A stretch of 64,000 bases of DNA. It comes from Brevipalpus yothersi. Taxonomy: Eukaryota; Arthropoda; Arachnida; Trombidiformes; Tenuipalpidae. The DNA is taken from the NCBI GenBank assembly GCA_003956705.1, contig QZCP01000168.1, forward strand, positions 217,301 to 281,300, given 5' to 3'. Made by a program: the position numbers and the translations under genes. The notes beneath the pieces are model-generated. The model was not told the DNA's origin. It saw nothing but the letters and a program-made list of their open reading frames with translations, and made no database searches. Shown piece after piece: positions 48,467 to 61,480 of this stretch (within the stretch, counting starts at the first letter, position 1; every line of letters starts with the position of its first letter).

Positions 48467-51400
48467 ATTCTTGCAATGATCACTAATGATCAGCATCTGG
48501 AGTTAGTGGAAAGATAATAATCCAAAAGCTTTCGGCCAACATGATATCACGTTGGTCATAGCGTAAAATGTTGTTTCAAAGTAGTATATAAACATGGAGC
48601 ACGTTCTTGTGTTCATGAGGCAAGTGTGATTATTTCGAGGTATTTGATCAAATTTTCTTGTACTAAACATCTGGAAGATATTGCTAATCGAGCCACATAG
48701 GGTTAAGTTAATTTATGATCAAGATATGGTCAACTCATTGCCCTCTCTAGATAGATAGGTCATTCGGAATGCTGTATTGCACGACAGATAATTAAATAAC
48801 CCATTTGCAGATGCTAAAAGATTTTTGTTTGATAAACTTTCCAGACATTGCATATGGTATGGGTATTTCGAATCAATGGATGATGATGATCATCATCATA
48901 AGTCATCTTAAATGAGCAAAAAAAGTGAGTGACTAGGACCATAAATCATCTGTCTTGAATATTAGACAGTATCATTCGTGATCAATTTCAAATGACTATG
49001 AGCAAGAGAGAAAGAAAGAGAGAGAGAGAGAAACTGTGTGGGTGGAAAATGTGGTTTCACCATTTTTTCAATATTTTTATGACTTTGAATCTTTTCTTAT
49101 GTATACCAAACACACATCCAAACACTTTCCAATGTTTATATGTGTAGGATGTCCTCGAAGGTGGAATGATTTGATGTTTGTTGAATTCTAGAATCACAAA
49201 TGCTACTTCCTTAGATGATTTTTATTCAGGGAATCGAGTCATCCGAGTCATGATTAATGGATTTTCTTTTCGCAATCTTTCAATTTTCTAGGTTTTTTTC
49301 ACTCAACCTCTTCTCTTTCACTATACTTTTTCAGATTGTTTGAGGCCAAAAAAGCATAAAATATGGCGATAAAAAATCAATTACTTTCTTTCTCTCTCCA
49401 TTTCAAGTGAAGATGTTTTCAATTTTTCCCTCTCCAACTTCATACCCTATCTTCTTGTGCCCACAGATGATTCTCTTTTCAACAAACTAATTGAAGAGGC
49501 AATATAAGAGGTTATATACCGATACCGATACATACCACAAGCCATATACCGCCAAAATGGCCACCACTCTCATTCCAGATTGTAAACTGTGATTATCATT
49601 AAGTTCTCAAAGCTGTATACAGAGATATTTTTTTGCCAAAGTTCTTCTTACGAACCACTTTGAGACCAAAGATATTGATTGCGAAACGTTTTTCTGAGCC
49701 TTATTTTTTCAGTCTTGTTCTTCTTCTCCTAGAAGCCAGATGCTAGTAACCTGCTTCAATTAATTAACTTTAAGCATTGGCTGAAAGTAAAGTAGCCCTT
49801 AGTAACAACTTTTGCCATCATGATGTTTTTTTGGTGAGAGATGCTATCAGGACCCTAGAGTCTAGTGACCAACCCATAGGTACTCAAAAATAATCCGATT
49901 TCAAGTTTACCCGAAAAAAAGCCAAAGAGGCATATTTTATTCCTTTTCGACTCTTCATTAGAGCATTCTACTTGACTCTAGCTTGGTGGTCTTGGTTGGT
50001 CACGTTCACATTTGGTCTCATGAATATTCATTTTCCATGGTCTTGTCAAGATTACACATTGACCATTGAACGAAAAATCTTCACATTTCTTGCCATTCAC
50101 CATCATTTTTCTTAGCCTAAGCTGAATTCCTTCCAACTCATTCCTCAGATCATGCAAGCTGAACTTGTTGAAAGTTGAGATAATATTTCATGAAACTTTA
50201 CCACTACTACTATCGCTGCTGTTGAAACTTCAGATACCATCGAAATATATATGCTTTGATATCAAATTCTGGTCAAAAGTTTGAAACTTATCATTCGAAA
50301 TAGAAGATAGTAGTGGATACGAATCGATCCTTTAATTTGATAATTGTATCTGATTGGAATGATTTCCATCATGCTCATCACTCACGACTCTCATATCCAG
50401 CTAACCAGTGTTTGTACCTCATATCTACTGTAATACATGTACATGTATGTAAGAAAAATTCATTTCCAATTGTGATAAACTGATAAACCGAATCCCTTCT
50501 GAAATCTGATCATTTGCATCGAATTCAATTTGTGTGGCTCATCTACCGGATCATTTGCATGGTTTATCATGATAATTTCAATTCATAAATCTTTTCGAAA
50601 GAGCACGCTTTGAACCGAAAGAAGAGATAATATGAACATGAGCTCTTCACGCGATCGAAAATGAATGAAAATATATTTAAAATTAGCCGTAACGAGCTCA
50701 ATGAATACCGCTTCATCAATAATTTATCAATTGAGAGAAAAAATGAGGAATAAAAAGAACAAAATTAACCAGGTCGAATGTATCATCATGAAAAGCTGTC
50801 CACTCAATCAAATTTGATTTCTCAAGAATCAAGTCAACTGATGGATACATCTCATCTCATCTAATCATGGAAATACTCAAATTTTCCATTCATTCATCTT
50901 GTCCACTGTTAGCCTGCTTTTGACCAGGAGCCTCTCTCTTTATCTATCTCACCTCGAACGCTGACCATTGAAAAGTGGAAAGAAAAGATTGGTGTAAGCT
51001 TTTGGTGAGGCTCATAAGAATTGGACATTATCATCTAGCATCAAGTGATCATCATCACCTCCAACTATTGCCACTACTTTTACATGGAATAACAATCGTT
51101 TCCTCGTCCATCGATCATCATCATAGTCTCTAAAGATAACGGCAATCTGATGAAGCTTGATGCTCATGGAATACAGGCGAACAATAAATTCCAAGAATGT
51201 AGCTCAAGTTATAGCTTCATGAATGGGTGCCAAAAAGGTTCCACACAAGCACCTACATGTACATCTTTGATAATGAGTAAGAAAAAATAATCAACACGAA
51301 TCATGTTAACCATTGATTGTGAAAGAGTGGCTGAATAGTTAGCTGTTATGTGTGTCTACTTTCAGATCTTTTTCTCTCTCTTTGGAATCAGGAAAAGGTA

Positions 51401-52873
51401 ATGATAATGGCAAGAGAAGCTTTGATATCGAATGAAGAAGAAAAAAATGAATGTTGTGATCACGAAGTGTGAAATGGAGAGCTTCATTGAACATGATTTT
51501 TTCTTCAATCCAAAATTCTAATCGATTACATTGAGAAATTCTTTCTCCCAACTAATTAACATCCAAAATTAGCACTTTTGGAATGCAAATTATCACAACA
51601 TCCAATGGCATGTCGAATTTGTATGCGACTTTAAAATTAACTTATCACATACATGTATATAACGAAAGAGCGAATTTTTTCCATCCCGATTTACTATTCA
51701 ATTTTCACAATGAAAATATGAATTTTTTTCGGTAATATTACTGAACCAAACCCATTTTCCAGTATTCATATTGTTCCCACATTGATGGATTGCAGCAAAA
51801 AGCAGAAAAAAATGAATCTCAATGCTATGAGTTGAGAAAATCAAAGAATAATGAGATAATTTTTTTTCTCCCACAATCCAACTAACAGAGAAAGTCAGCG
51901 TAAAACACTTGCTTCAAAACTTGGACAATAGAAAATCCATGGACATTTTTCTAATTAAAAAGGGAAAATTTGCCTTTTTTTGGTATTCTTCATCATCAAA
52001 AAAGATGGAGATAACAATATGAGTTGATGATTGAAGTGATGAATTCTTTGGATTCCAGCCAGACGTCTTTTTCCAATTCCTTTCTTTGACCATTGTAAAC
52101 ACGCGGGGGATGTTATCCAGTTATACCAGCGCTACTAATCAATTCCTCTGAGAGTATTCTTCTTCATGAATATAACTCAGATTATCAAGGTAGCAGATCT
52201 AAATTCAGCTGATGCTTGGAGAATGCTGCTTCATCATCATGAGAGAAGATGTGAATTCGAAATTTTACTCTACTCATTCTTATAACCCGATAATCTTGGA
52301 ATTCATTTATGTTATTCTCAGACAAAATGGCTTATGTCAGGATCAATGGCTTTGATACTCATCATTGAGCAAGTGATCATTCCTCGGGAAATGAAAGGCA
52401 TGAAAGAATGTTAGGCCACAAAATCAAAGCTTTGTCAGATTAATGACTGCCGGTTTGTCTTGAGACAATCGAGACCTTTGAGGATTATAACACTTTTCAA
52501 TTGGAGGATTAGTTATGAAGACATCAGGTGAAGGGAAAGAATGGTGGAGTGGATGAGGGAGAGAGAGATAGAAAAAGAGAGAAAATAAGCGTGAAGAGTG
52601 ATTGTGAAGTGTTGAGAATGGAAATACTAAACACTATACAAAGTGAAAGTTAATTAAGATTAAACGGTAACTAAAGTGTTGAGAGTAAAGTGCATACAGT
52701 GTGTGTGTGTGTGTCTGTATGTGTTCAGATTGGAGGGAATCCATTGAAGAAGTGGCAGTTGTAAAGGAACTCCAGAAGTGCTCGAAATGTGACTCGTGCT
52801 GGATTTTGATTTGAAAAACAGGACCAAGAAGAGCGCGATACTCATCAACATACAAAAGCTCATTCATTAGTTT
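48464..52873. other. Gene-poor region, part 2
   Basis: No supported gene over 4.4 kb. Contains a perfect 20-base palindrome built on ATG/CAT (48880-48899), tandem TACCGA units near 49518-49532, POU octamers at 50512, 50553 and 51583, and TACATGTA sites at 50434, 50440, 51254 and 51650. Short minus-strand frames (for example 51012-51551) lack splice support and family similarity. Confidence 0.5.
48880..48899. repeat. Perfect 20-base palindrome
   Basis: ATGATGATGA followed directly by its reverse complement TCATCATCAT, with no loop; built from a trinucleotide run, so it may be chance in a GAT-rich region. Confidence 0.8.
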
Positions 52874-52893
52874 TCTCTCTCTCTCTCTCTCTT

Positions 52894-52952
<59 letters not shown>
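52874..52952 (+). repeat. (CT)n microsatellite
   Basis: About 79 bases of CT with one TTTC interruption. A GA tract at 53060-53077 and a further CT stretch at about 53139-53182 lie nearby. Confidence 0.95.
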
Positions 52953-52955
<3 letters not shown>

Positions 52956-55230
52956 TATCTCTCTTGTGTTGAGGAACTTGAGCCACCACGTGAATGAAGC
53001 TCCTAAATCGGATCGACATCGACCTGAGTTGCCTAACCTCAATACTGTCAGTGAACTGCGAGAGAGAGAGAGAGAGACAAGTTCGATTCCTGCTGATACT
53101 AACATGATGCCTTCGTTCTGTCTCTCTCTCTTATATCTTCTCTCATGATTTCTTTCTCTCTTTCCTCTCTCTCTCTCTCTCTCACTCGATGATTTCATGT
53201 CGTTTCTCTCCCGATTTCGTATCGAAATTTTCTCTCTTCACGCAACTGGCTGGAAGAACCGCTAACTTAGAACCGAAGTAAGTTATGAGAGATCGTTTCT
53301 TGATCGTTTTCCCTGTATGCTCCAGTTTGATTTTTGTAAAAGTTTGAAAAATTTCTTCTTTCTTATATACATGTATATCTCTTTTCTCTGCAATCTCATC
53401 ATGTGTACCTTGTATTGAATGAACAATTTAAAGTGTACAGAATGGCTAGAATCATGGTAAGATAATGGTAGCTTAACTCAAATTTTACAAGCTTATTCTA
53501 TTGTTTTGATCTTGTTTTTCTGCTACTGCTTCTACTGCTACTACTAAATCGTCCTACAAGTGAGTGTCCACAATCAGTAACGTCTGTTTCATGATCAACA
53601 ATAGTTTCAACCATCGAATGTTTTATTTTTTTCTCTCTCTCTATCTCTTTCTCTTTCTGTGCCTACGAATTCACGCACGAATATTTTCACTCTCTCTTTC
53701 TTCCTTTCTTTTTTGCTCATGATTTAGCCCACTACTTTCATACTATCATTTCAAATGATCAGATATACACACAAACGCTCACTCACTTGTATTTTGTTAG
53801 TCAAATTTGAGCCACTTTTCGAATTAATTTTCTACTTTCCACAATTAGTTTCACTATCATATTTTCTTTGATAAATTGATTTTCTATTTTATTCAACTTG
53901 TATGAGTAATCACTTCTAATATTTTCATTTTTATCTTAATTTTGGTTCATTTTTTCCATGCTAAATTGGTACAAAATTTGGATATTCTGAAAAAAATTGA
54001 ATCAAATTTTCTCAATAACACGCTCAACATTCTAATTTAATCGACAAATTGTGCATGTGTGTGTGTGTGTGTTTGATTGTATTTGATTATTCCATTGAAA
54101 AAAATCAGTGAAAACAAAAACATTCAAGTGAAAAAAAGATGAAAGTCGTCTGTTCATTTTTTGATATATATTTGGATCGAAACAACACCATCAACAACGG
54201 CAACAATTGAACACCACTAAAAAAAGTGTACAAATTTTTTACATTCCATTCATCATCTTCTATCTTCATCACATCTTCATCCATTCACAGTGTCGATTAT
54301 TCATTCACAATCCGTTATTCGTGTTCGTTTTTTCTTCCAATAAGAGAGAGAGGCCAAAAAATCTGTTATCCAACATCTACCATATCAGCCACCGGTAACA
54401 ACAATAACAACAACAACTACTATTACAACACTACTACAGCTACTAACTACTAACTACTATTATCATTCGATTTGTTTGTGTATGTGTATGTTTCTCACTT
54501 ATACCACATTCCTTCAATTGACCATATTATCATCATCTTTTAACATACGGTAGCATTGAGGGTGAGAATGGAAAGTGATTCGAGTGTTTGATGTGAAAAA
54601 AAAAATTTATCGTTTTTGTATATCATATAATCTTCCACATTCATGTAACATCTCAATCTCTATTCTCTACTTGTTAATCTTTCAAAGTGGGCTTAAATGT
54701 TCATCTTCATACGAGCTTAGTGAATCACCATTATCCAGCATCATTCATCATTCAGCTCAAATCGACCAGTCAATCGTCAATAATAATACCAATTTTCTTC
54801 TTCAACTATTTTTCCACCCAATATTATAGTGATTATCAGGATCATTTCGAAAAAAATTTGTGTCAATCCATTCTATCAGTCTCTTCTTCATCGATTGTCT
54901 CAACTCTTCTCACAATTACCTCGTAAATTGAATACAATTCAGTGGATAGAGAGATAGAGACAAACTTCTACTTGATATTGGTGTGTGTGTATAGATTGCT
55001 ACTACTATTGATCCGGTACCAGCACCTTGAGTACCGTTATTTTTATTGTATTGTATCTGTTATCATTTTGCTTTACACACACATTTGCTGCTGATCATCT
55101 TGTGTGTATGTGAGTTACTGTATTACCAAGTATTGGGAAGATAGAAATAAGACATAATATCAAGAATCAAGGGATGCTGATGCTCAATTTTGGCTGATCT
55201 TTCCTGATTCTATTGTGGATATAAAAGAAA
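52953..55230 (+). promoter_or_regulatory. Possible 5' region of a plus-strand gene
   Basis: No supported protein. At 53278 a consensus donor (GTAAGT) follows the non-repetitive stretch that ends GAACCGAA and could close a 5' UTR exon. From about 54000 to 55200 the sequence is rich in CA/CAA/ATC, like a leader, and leads to the candidate coding start at 55231. TACATGTA at 53368-53375. Position-based inference only. Confidence 0.3.
53060..53077 (+). repeat. (GA)n tract
   Basis: 18 bases of GA, about 110 bases after the CT tract ending at 52952 and able to pair with it. Confidence 0.85.
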
Positions 55231-55249
55231 ATGAATACTCAATCACGAG
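55231..55249 (+). CDS. Candidate first coding exon (MNTQSR), tentative
   Basis: ATG in an AAAATGA context followed by six open codons and then a strong donor (CGAG/GTAAGC). This is the layout of a short first coding exon before a long intron. No matching downstream exon is seen in the remaining 8.7 kb, so the gene would continue beyond the window. A TATAAAAG word lies only about 10 bases upstream; if it is a real TATA box, transcription would start after this ATG and the call would be wrong. Confidence 0.25.
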
Positions 55250-58200
55250 GTAAGCTATGAAATGATTTATTCATCATCATTACTTATATAAAAATTTCAA
55301 ATCAACCTGGATCACTATTGTTAGCAGTAGTAGTTAGTAGTAGTAGTAGCCGTAGTAATACCAGAACATTCATCTTCTCAACTTTAAGTGAAAGAAAGAC
55401 TTCTCAATGACAAAACTTTTCTCATAGAGAAAGAAGAAAACCCAATTTTATGAGCTTTTTTTTCGCTTATATTCACTATCTATTTGCATTGCCCATCGAT
55501 TTGATCATTGATTTAATGTTCTCATTCGATTGCCAACAGTGATTTGATAGCAAAAAGATGAGAAAAAAGAATGAACTTGAAAAGACATCGAGTAATGCCC
55601 ATTCAATGTCATTTGGTTGAGAAAAATTTTTCTCAACTAAAATACTATTGATAACTGTATCTAAGAGCGAAAAAAGTCAATCCCATTTCCTGCCAAATAA
55701 ATAAAAGTATTATGTTCCAATCACATGTAATCCTCCACCATCATCACCATCATCATTATGATCGTATGGTGAAGATGAATCAGAACGTGAAGCATATTCG
55801 AAATGATATTCGAAATGCATGAATGATAGTAAAGTGAGAGAAGAGGCAATTTCTGAGATCATCTGAGGTCTACCAGATCAAGGTAATCAGCTTTTATAAT
55901 GTCTAGACACTCTTTTCTCACTATGATTTTGGGGTAATTTAATTTGATATAAACTGTCCAAAATGATTTGATCTCATGCAAATCATCTGAAAATGCCTCT
56001 CTCTTTAGCTTTCAATTAATAATGATGGTAGCGTCAACCTATACTTTGCACGATAGTGGGTTTGTAAGAAAGAAAAAAAATTGTAGGAGGTTTATACACA
56101 CTCTTTTACATACTTCAAGTTCAAGTCGAAGAAAGAGAAAGAGAGAGAATTGTAATTATGACTATTGTTTCACTCGAATTATAATAATTTTTTTCCTATC
56201 TGCTGGAATAATTTTTATCTACCTCAGATTCCTCGATACAATGAACTCGATGAGAAGAGAGAGAGAAAAGGAAAAGGTAGAGAGAAAGAAGACATTCTGT
56301 TTCAAATCTTTCTTTCACCATGATAATCGGTTAAGTTTCATCAAATGATGATGAGGGTCAATGCGATTACTGGTTAAAAGTTGGGAAAAATGGAATCTAA
56401 TCTCTAATCTCTTTGCCAGTATGATAACTATGCTCTCCGAGATGCTACCCTTTGATGGTCAAGCATACCATATATTGGTGTCATGAAGTGATCCAGTTCA
56501 CTGGAATACAGGATGAATAAAAATACTTGAATAAAAAAGTGATCTGATCTGAATGAATGATGAGAAAAAGTGATAATTTATATATTTCAATCATCTCTTG
56601 AGCGTAAGCGTAGATCTCAAATTCCAATCAATCCCTGTCTAGAATATTGATAATTTAATCGTAAACATTCCTTTAAAGTGGAAAATATTCCCTTTTCAAA
56701 AATCAAAATTGAAAATCAAGTGAGAGTGAGTGATAGAGAGAGAGATGATCCGAAAAAACATTTCAAGCAATATTCCAACATATACATCATCGTAAAATCG
56801 ACGAAGAAAATGTCCAAAATGAAGAATGAGATATAACCGTTATTAGCCTCTAGTATTAATCGTGAAAAGAAAAGTGTGTGTGTGTATATATTTTAAAAAA
56901 GTGAAAAATATTCTTCACACCAAATGTGGACCCAAAAAATGTCAGTGAAATCAGTTCAAGTACTGTATACAGTACTAAAAGGCTTGCATGTATGTGTTAG
57001 TGTATGAGTGTTGATGACGATAGTAGCTGTCATTTATTTGTTTATTTACTTATATTTGCTTGCGGTTAATCTCCCTCTCACAGTCCATCTACTTTTTTTT
57101 CTTCATTTTCTTCAGGCCATTTCTGTATCACTTTAACCTGGTCGACTTTGCCGATAGACTTTAACAGTCACAGCAGCAGCAGAATCAGCATAGAGAAGCA
57201 GAATGAAAAAAAATCGAGGCCAAGTCCTCGATAGGTATGCCTGTCCTCATGTGTGTGTGTGTGAGTGTATGTGTCCCATACAACCGATGATATATCACGA
57301 AAAATTTGGGCAAAAAACGTTGAATATTTTGTGGAATACTTTCTTCTTCTTTTCAATCGAACGCATATCATGACATTTTCAAATTACTTCGTTCTCATCA
57401 ACTATCAAAAAGAGAGAGAAAGTATGCTCATCACGATGTGTATAAATGAAAGTGATTCATCAGTGAAACTGATCTTCTTGGTTTCAGAATTTTTCAGGTT
57501 CTAAGCGCGGGTTCGAAGAGTTTTACCAAGATGAGTTTGTGTAGCTGTTGGAAAAATATTGTAACAATAACAAATAATTGATCAATACCACAATGTGTGC
57601 TGATTGATTAGCTTTATTTTTTTTCGTACGACTACGAATGCAATTGGTTCAAATTAGCATATCGATTATGTAAATATTAAGGTAATGATGAGTGGGTCAG
57701 ATGGAGAGGAAGAAGAAGAAGGAGGAGGAGGAGAAGGAGGAGGAGGAGAGGAAAGGAAGGGAATCCAGGCTCAAAAGAAAGGAAGAGAGGGAAATGAATG
57801 AAAATTATCATGAATACATTTGAACACACGATCATCAATAATGTGGGAAAATAAATCGTTAACCAATAAGCATGATTCTATGATTAACAGTTTATAGTTA
57901 TCATCATTAGGGTAGATCTGATGATGACCATTTCAATGAACATCTGACAACTAATAATATAAATATATTTGCAAATGCAATATAATCTTTATTTGATTTG
58001 ATTGCAATTATATCATGTTCCGGTGTGCAGCATATTTGAGAAGTATAGTGATCATTTCATTTTTTTCTGAACAATGAAAATGAACTTTTGGGGCTCGTTT
58101 CTTTTTTGGCGATGATATTATTATCATCGCATTGATTTGAATTGATTTCTATTGAAAAAATTGACCATTCAGATTCGATTCGGTATCGAGGGAATACATA

Positions 58201-60148
58201 TTAATTTTCTTTCCATACAAATAAATCAAGCATATATTCTAGCAAAAAAATCATCATTCAAATCAGCTCATTGATAAATCAGATAAAATTATGAATTATT
58301 TGCATTGAGGCTACTGTGTGACATTTATTAACCTGAATTCACCTAATTCTCTCTCATCTTTGAGGCGATCTTATCTGGTCACAATCCACAAACACAATTA
58401 TCTGAGAAAATCGGGTATCATTTTTAGAGATGAATTCATATCTTTTCAATTGATACCATTTCGAATGAGTGATTGTAACAGATTATAAATCAACGATTGA
58501 GTGTATACTTTAAATTGATCAAAAACATTATCAATGAAGCTAGCTGGTGGAGGCTCACACAAGAGGCCTTGCTTATTAACTTTTTTTGAGTCACAAAAAT
58601 TAAATTTAATGATCGAAATGGGACCGAAATGAAATTTGTATGTCTTGCTCCTAATCCATGTACACCATTCGTTCACCGTTCAGTATAAGAAGTCAAATGA
58701 GTAGAGAAAAGAAGGAATAAAAGAATTTAGTCCATAAAATTTAAAAAGGATTAAGATCAAACATTATGAAAAATAAAACAAATAGCATTAATAAGTGTTT
58801 TAGCTAGGTTTTAGTTTTAGGTTAGCTGTTTAAGATTCCTCTCTTCACTTCACTTTACTTTTCCGGTTTATTGGTAATCAAGTTGATTGAAATAATGGCG
58901 ATGATCATGAAGATAGACACTTCTTTATCTGAATGAACAACAAACAAATAATCTTGGAATCTTGGAATGATGGCGTTGATAAACTGTAGCACTCAACTGA
59001 TTGTAATATATAATAATGATAGTAGATCGAGAGTTTTCTCAAGAGAGTAATATGAAAATGAAAATGAGGCAAGTATCCAGGAAGAATTGAGTAATTATTG
59101 ATGAGAAGAGCTTCTGATAGAAAGGAATGCGAAATTCTTTTCACAGTCTGATTGACATTAAATTGGAGTAAATTTTTTGATTTTTAAAAACACAAACTCA
59201 TTCATAATCTCAATCAGCTCTATTTTCAACTCTTTCTCCATGTAACCTCTCGCTTCACCTCAATCTCTACCTAAATCTGAACATTGATCACTTTATTTCA
59301 TGATCAATCGATGTGCCCAAAGCATTTGATAAGGTGAATAATCGAATCCAATAGTCCAATCTATTCCCACTTTATCGTTCTCTATTCTCGAATTGAGTGT
59401 TGATTGAGGATGGTGATGAAGATGAATGAGCTAGTGAATTTGAATTATTTAACACGATTTACACTCAAATTAGCTCATTTATTTTACCTGATTTCTTTTG
59501 CTCTTGATTATTTTTCCTCTTATTTAACGCTAGATTTACATCTCATTACACATGGATTACCCATTAAAATCCAATACAAGTCCAGTGTCCAAAAATCATG
59601 GAGAATTTTATTCATTTTAAAATCATTTATTCTGGCTAGAGTGTAGCAAGATTGTCTATCAAACTTTCATGAGTACTCAGAATACTCATGAAAATATCCA
59701 ATCAGACTGTATAGACGATGAGTTATGAAATTTGGAGCTCAAAAGTTATAGTTCTGGTGAATGGTTTGAATTAAATCACAAATAAATCACTATTCTAATT
59801 GGCCTTGATCGCTCGACAGTCCTCAAGGAGATTTTATCCTGAAGGTTTTCAGCATCTCTTCTTCTCCTCTTCTCTAATTTATGAGAGACACTTTTGATTT
59901 TTTTCTGCTACTACTAAGAAATTGATTATCGAGACTATCTTCCATCAGAATCGAAGATTGAATAATAATAAATCTCAAAATCAACGAACTTCTCGAAATT
60001 TGAATCTACTTCTTTTTTCGGACTGAAAAGAAACTCTATCCACCCGAAAATCCAGAAAATTCTTCGCCATCATTCCTGCTGTATACATTTGATTGAATAT
60101 CTTCTATCATTATGATACTAACACCATAAAAGTTGTATCAATCTGTAT

Positions 60149-60152
<4 letters not shown>
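55250..60152. other. Gene-poor region, part 3
   Basis: No supported gene over 4.9 kb. Includes GTA/TAG trinucleotide runs near 55321-55350, POU octamers at 55482, 55976 and 58298, and a GGA-rich tract at 57702-57760. Open frames such as 55968-56348 are AT-driven and interrupted by simple repeats. It may be a long intron. Confidence 0.45.
57702..57760 (+). repeat. GGA/GAA-rich purine tract
   Basis: About 59 bases of almost pure purine dominated by GGA and GAA. Confidence 0.85.

Positions 60153-60190
<38 letters not shown>
60153..60190 (+). repeat. (GA)n microsatellite
   Basis: About 38 bases of pure GA. Confidence 0.95.
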
Positions 60191-60194
<4 letters not shown>

Positions 60195-61436
60195 TTCAGC
60201 CCTAGAAGTTGGGCTACTTTTTATTCGAATATTTTTCAACCCGAAAAAAACTTGTAAAATGAAAAAAAGAACATGATACTATCTTGTTTTATAACAGCCC
60301 AAACTGATAGCATACTAACTTACTTGATAGCCTCAGCAAATATTTTTTGTATTTCGATTTGAAAGTGTCCATAAAGTAAAGTATTTTGAATTCCAAATCA
60401 GTGAAATCAGCATCTCGAAGCTGGTGTCCATACATTCCAGTTGATTTAAAGTGATCACTGAACAGTACAGTGTATTCACCAAATAATAAGCAGGATATGA
60501 GTGTAAATTGGGTTCAATAAATTAATTGACGATAGAGGTTCCTCAAAGAACATTAGCACAGCAATAAAAGAGAAATAAATATTCAAATCATCATTTATTG
60601 ATGGAACAGTGTATCATCAATCGAATTTGAATTGAGGACAGGATTGAAGAGGAGAGAGAAAGAAAGAGAAAGAAAGACCAATAAATTGTACAATCATGTA
60701 TAAATCTGATGATGAGTCCTCTTTGGCTGAAATTTTGATCGATAATTTTTCACCCTCTCGGTTTCTCACGTTTCGGCAGTGTCTCTCATAGGTGGACATC
60801 TTATCCATTTTAAATTATCATCATTTTAATTTAGAATGACTTATATAAGTCTGATGATGATCCACAGATTGGCTGATTTATTTAGTGAAAAAATTTTTTG
60901 ATGATTCTTCTTCCAACTCGATGAGTATAAAAATCTCAAAAAAATCTAGATTATCGGCTGGATCAATTTTTATTGATTTACATCCTGATCAATTGATGGC
61001 GAAAATGATGAAAATTAGGTCAAAATTTTTTCTTAAATCTTTGTATATATGTACATGTACATGTTATTCACTTGGCTCATGATGAAATGAAGCCCCGAAT
61101 AATTAGTGGCAAAAGTTGTGAATAATTTTCATCTTTTCAATACACTGAGCTTTGTTTCATTCAATCACAGGTATAAGTTGATTAATAGACAAACAAAAAT
61201 TTAACTGATGAAGGAATGATTGTAGGCTACTGAAAAAAAAGATGTCTTCTAGCAGTTCTTGATTTATCGACACTTGCGGCTGAAAATCATCATGATCACT
61301 GAAATATCGTTCTTTTGGACACATAACGGTATCAGCTACATGTACACATGCATGAATCCCGAATCATTCTCATCCATTAGAAAGATGTGTGTTCAGCTTG
61401 AAGGCGGTCAACATGAATGTGAATTGAGCTCCAGGT

Positions 61437-61480
<44 letters not shown>

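Noticed and set aside
53081..53090. tRNA B-box match (GTTCGATTCC)
   Set aside because: The preceding 70 bases are a GA tract and unpaired sequence with no A box or acceptor stem.
55968..56348. 126-codon frame in the gene-poor region
   Set aside because: Low-complexity Lys/Arg/Ser composition, no splice support and no recognisable domain.
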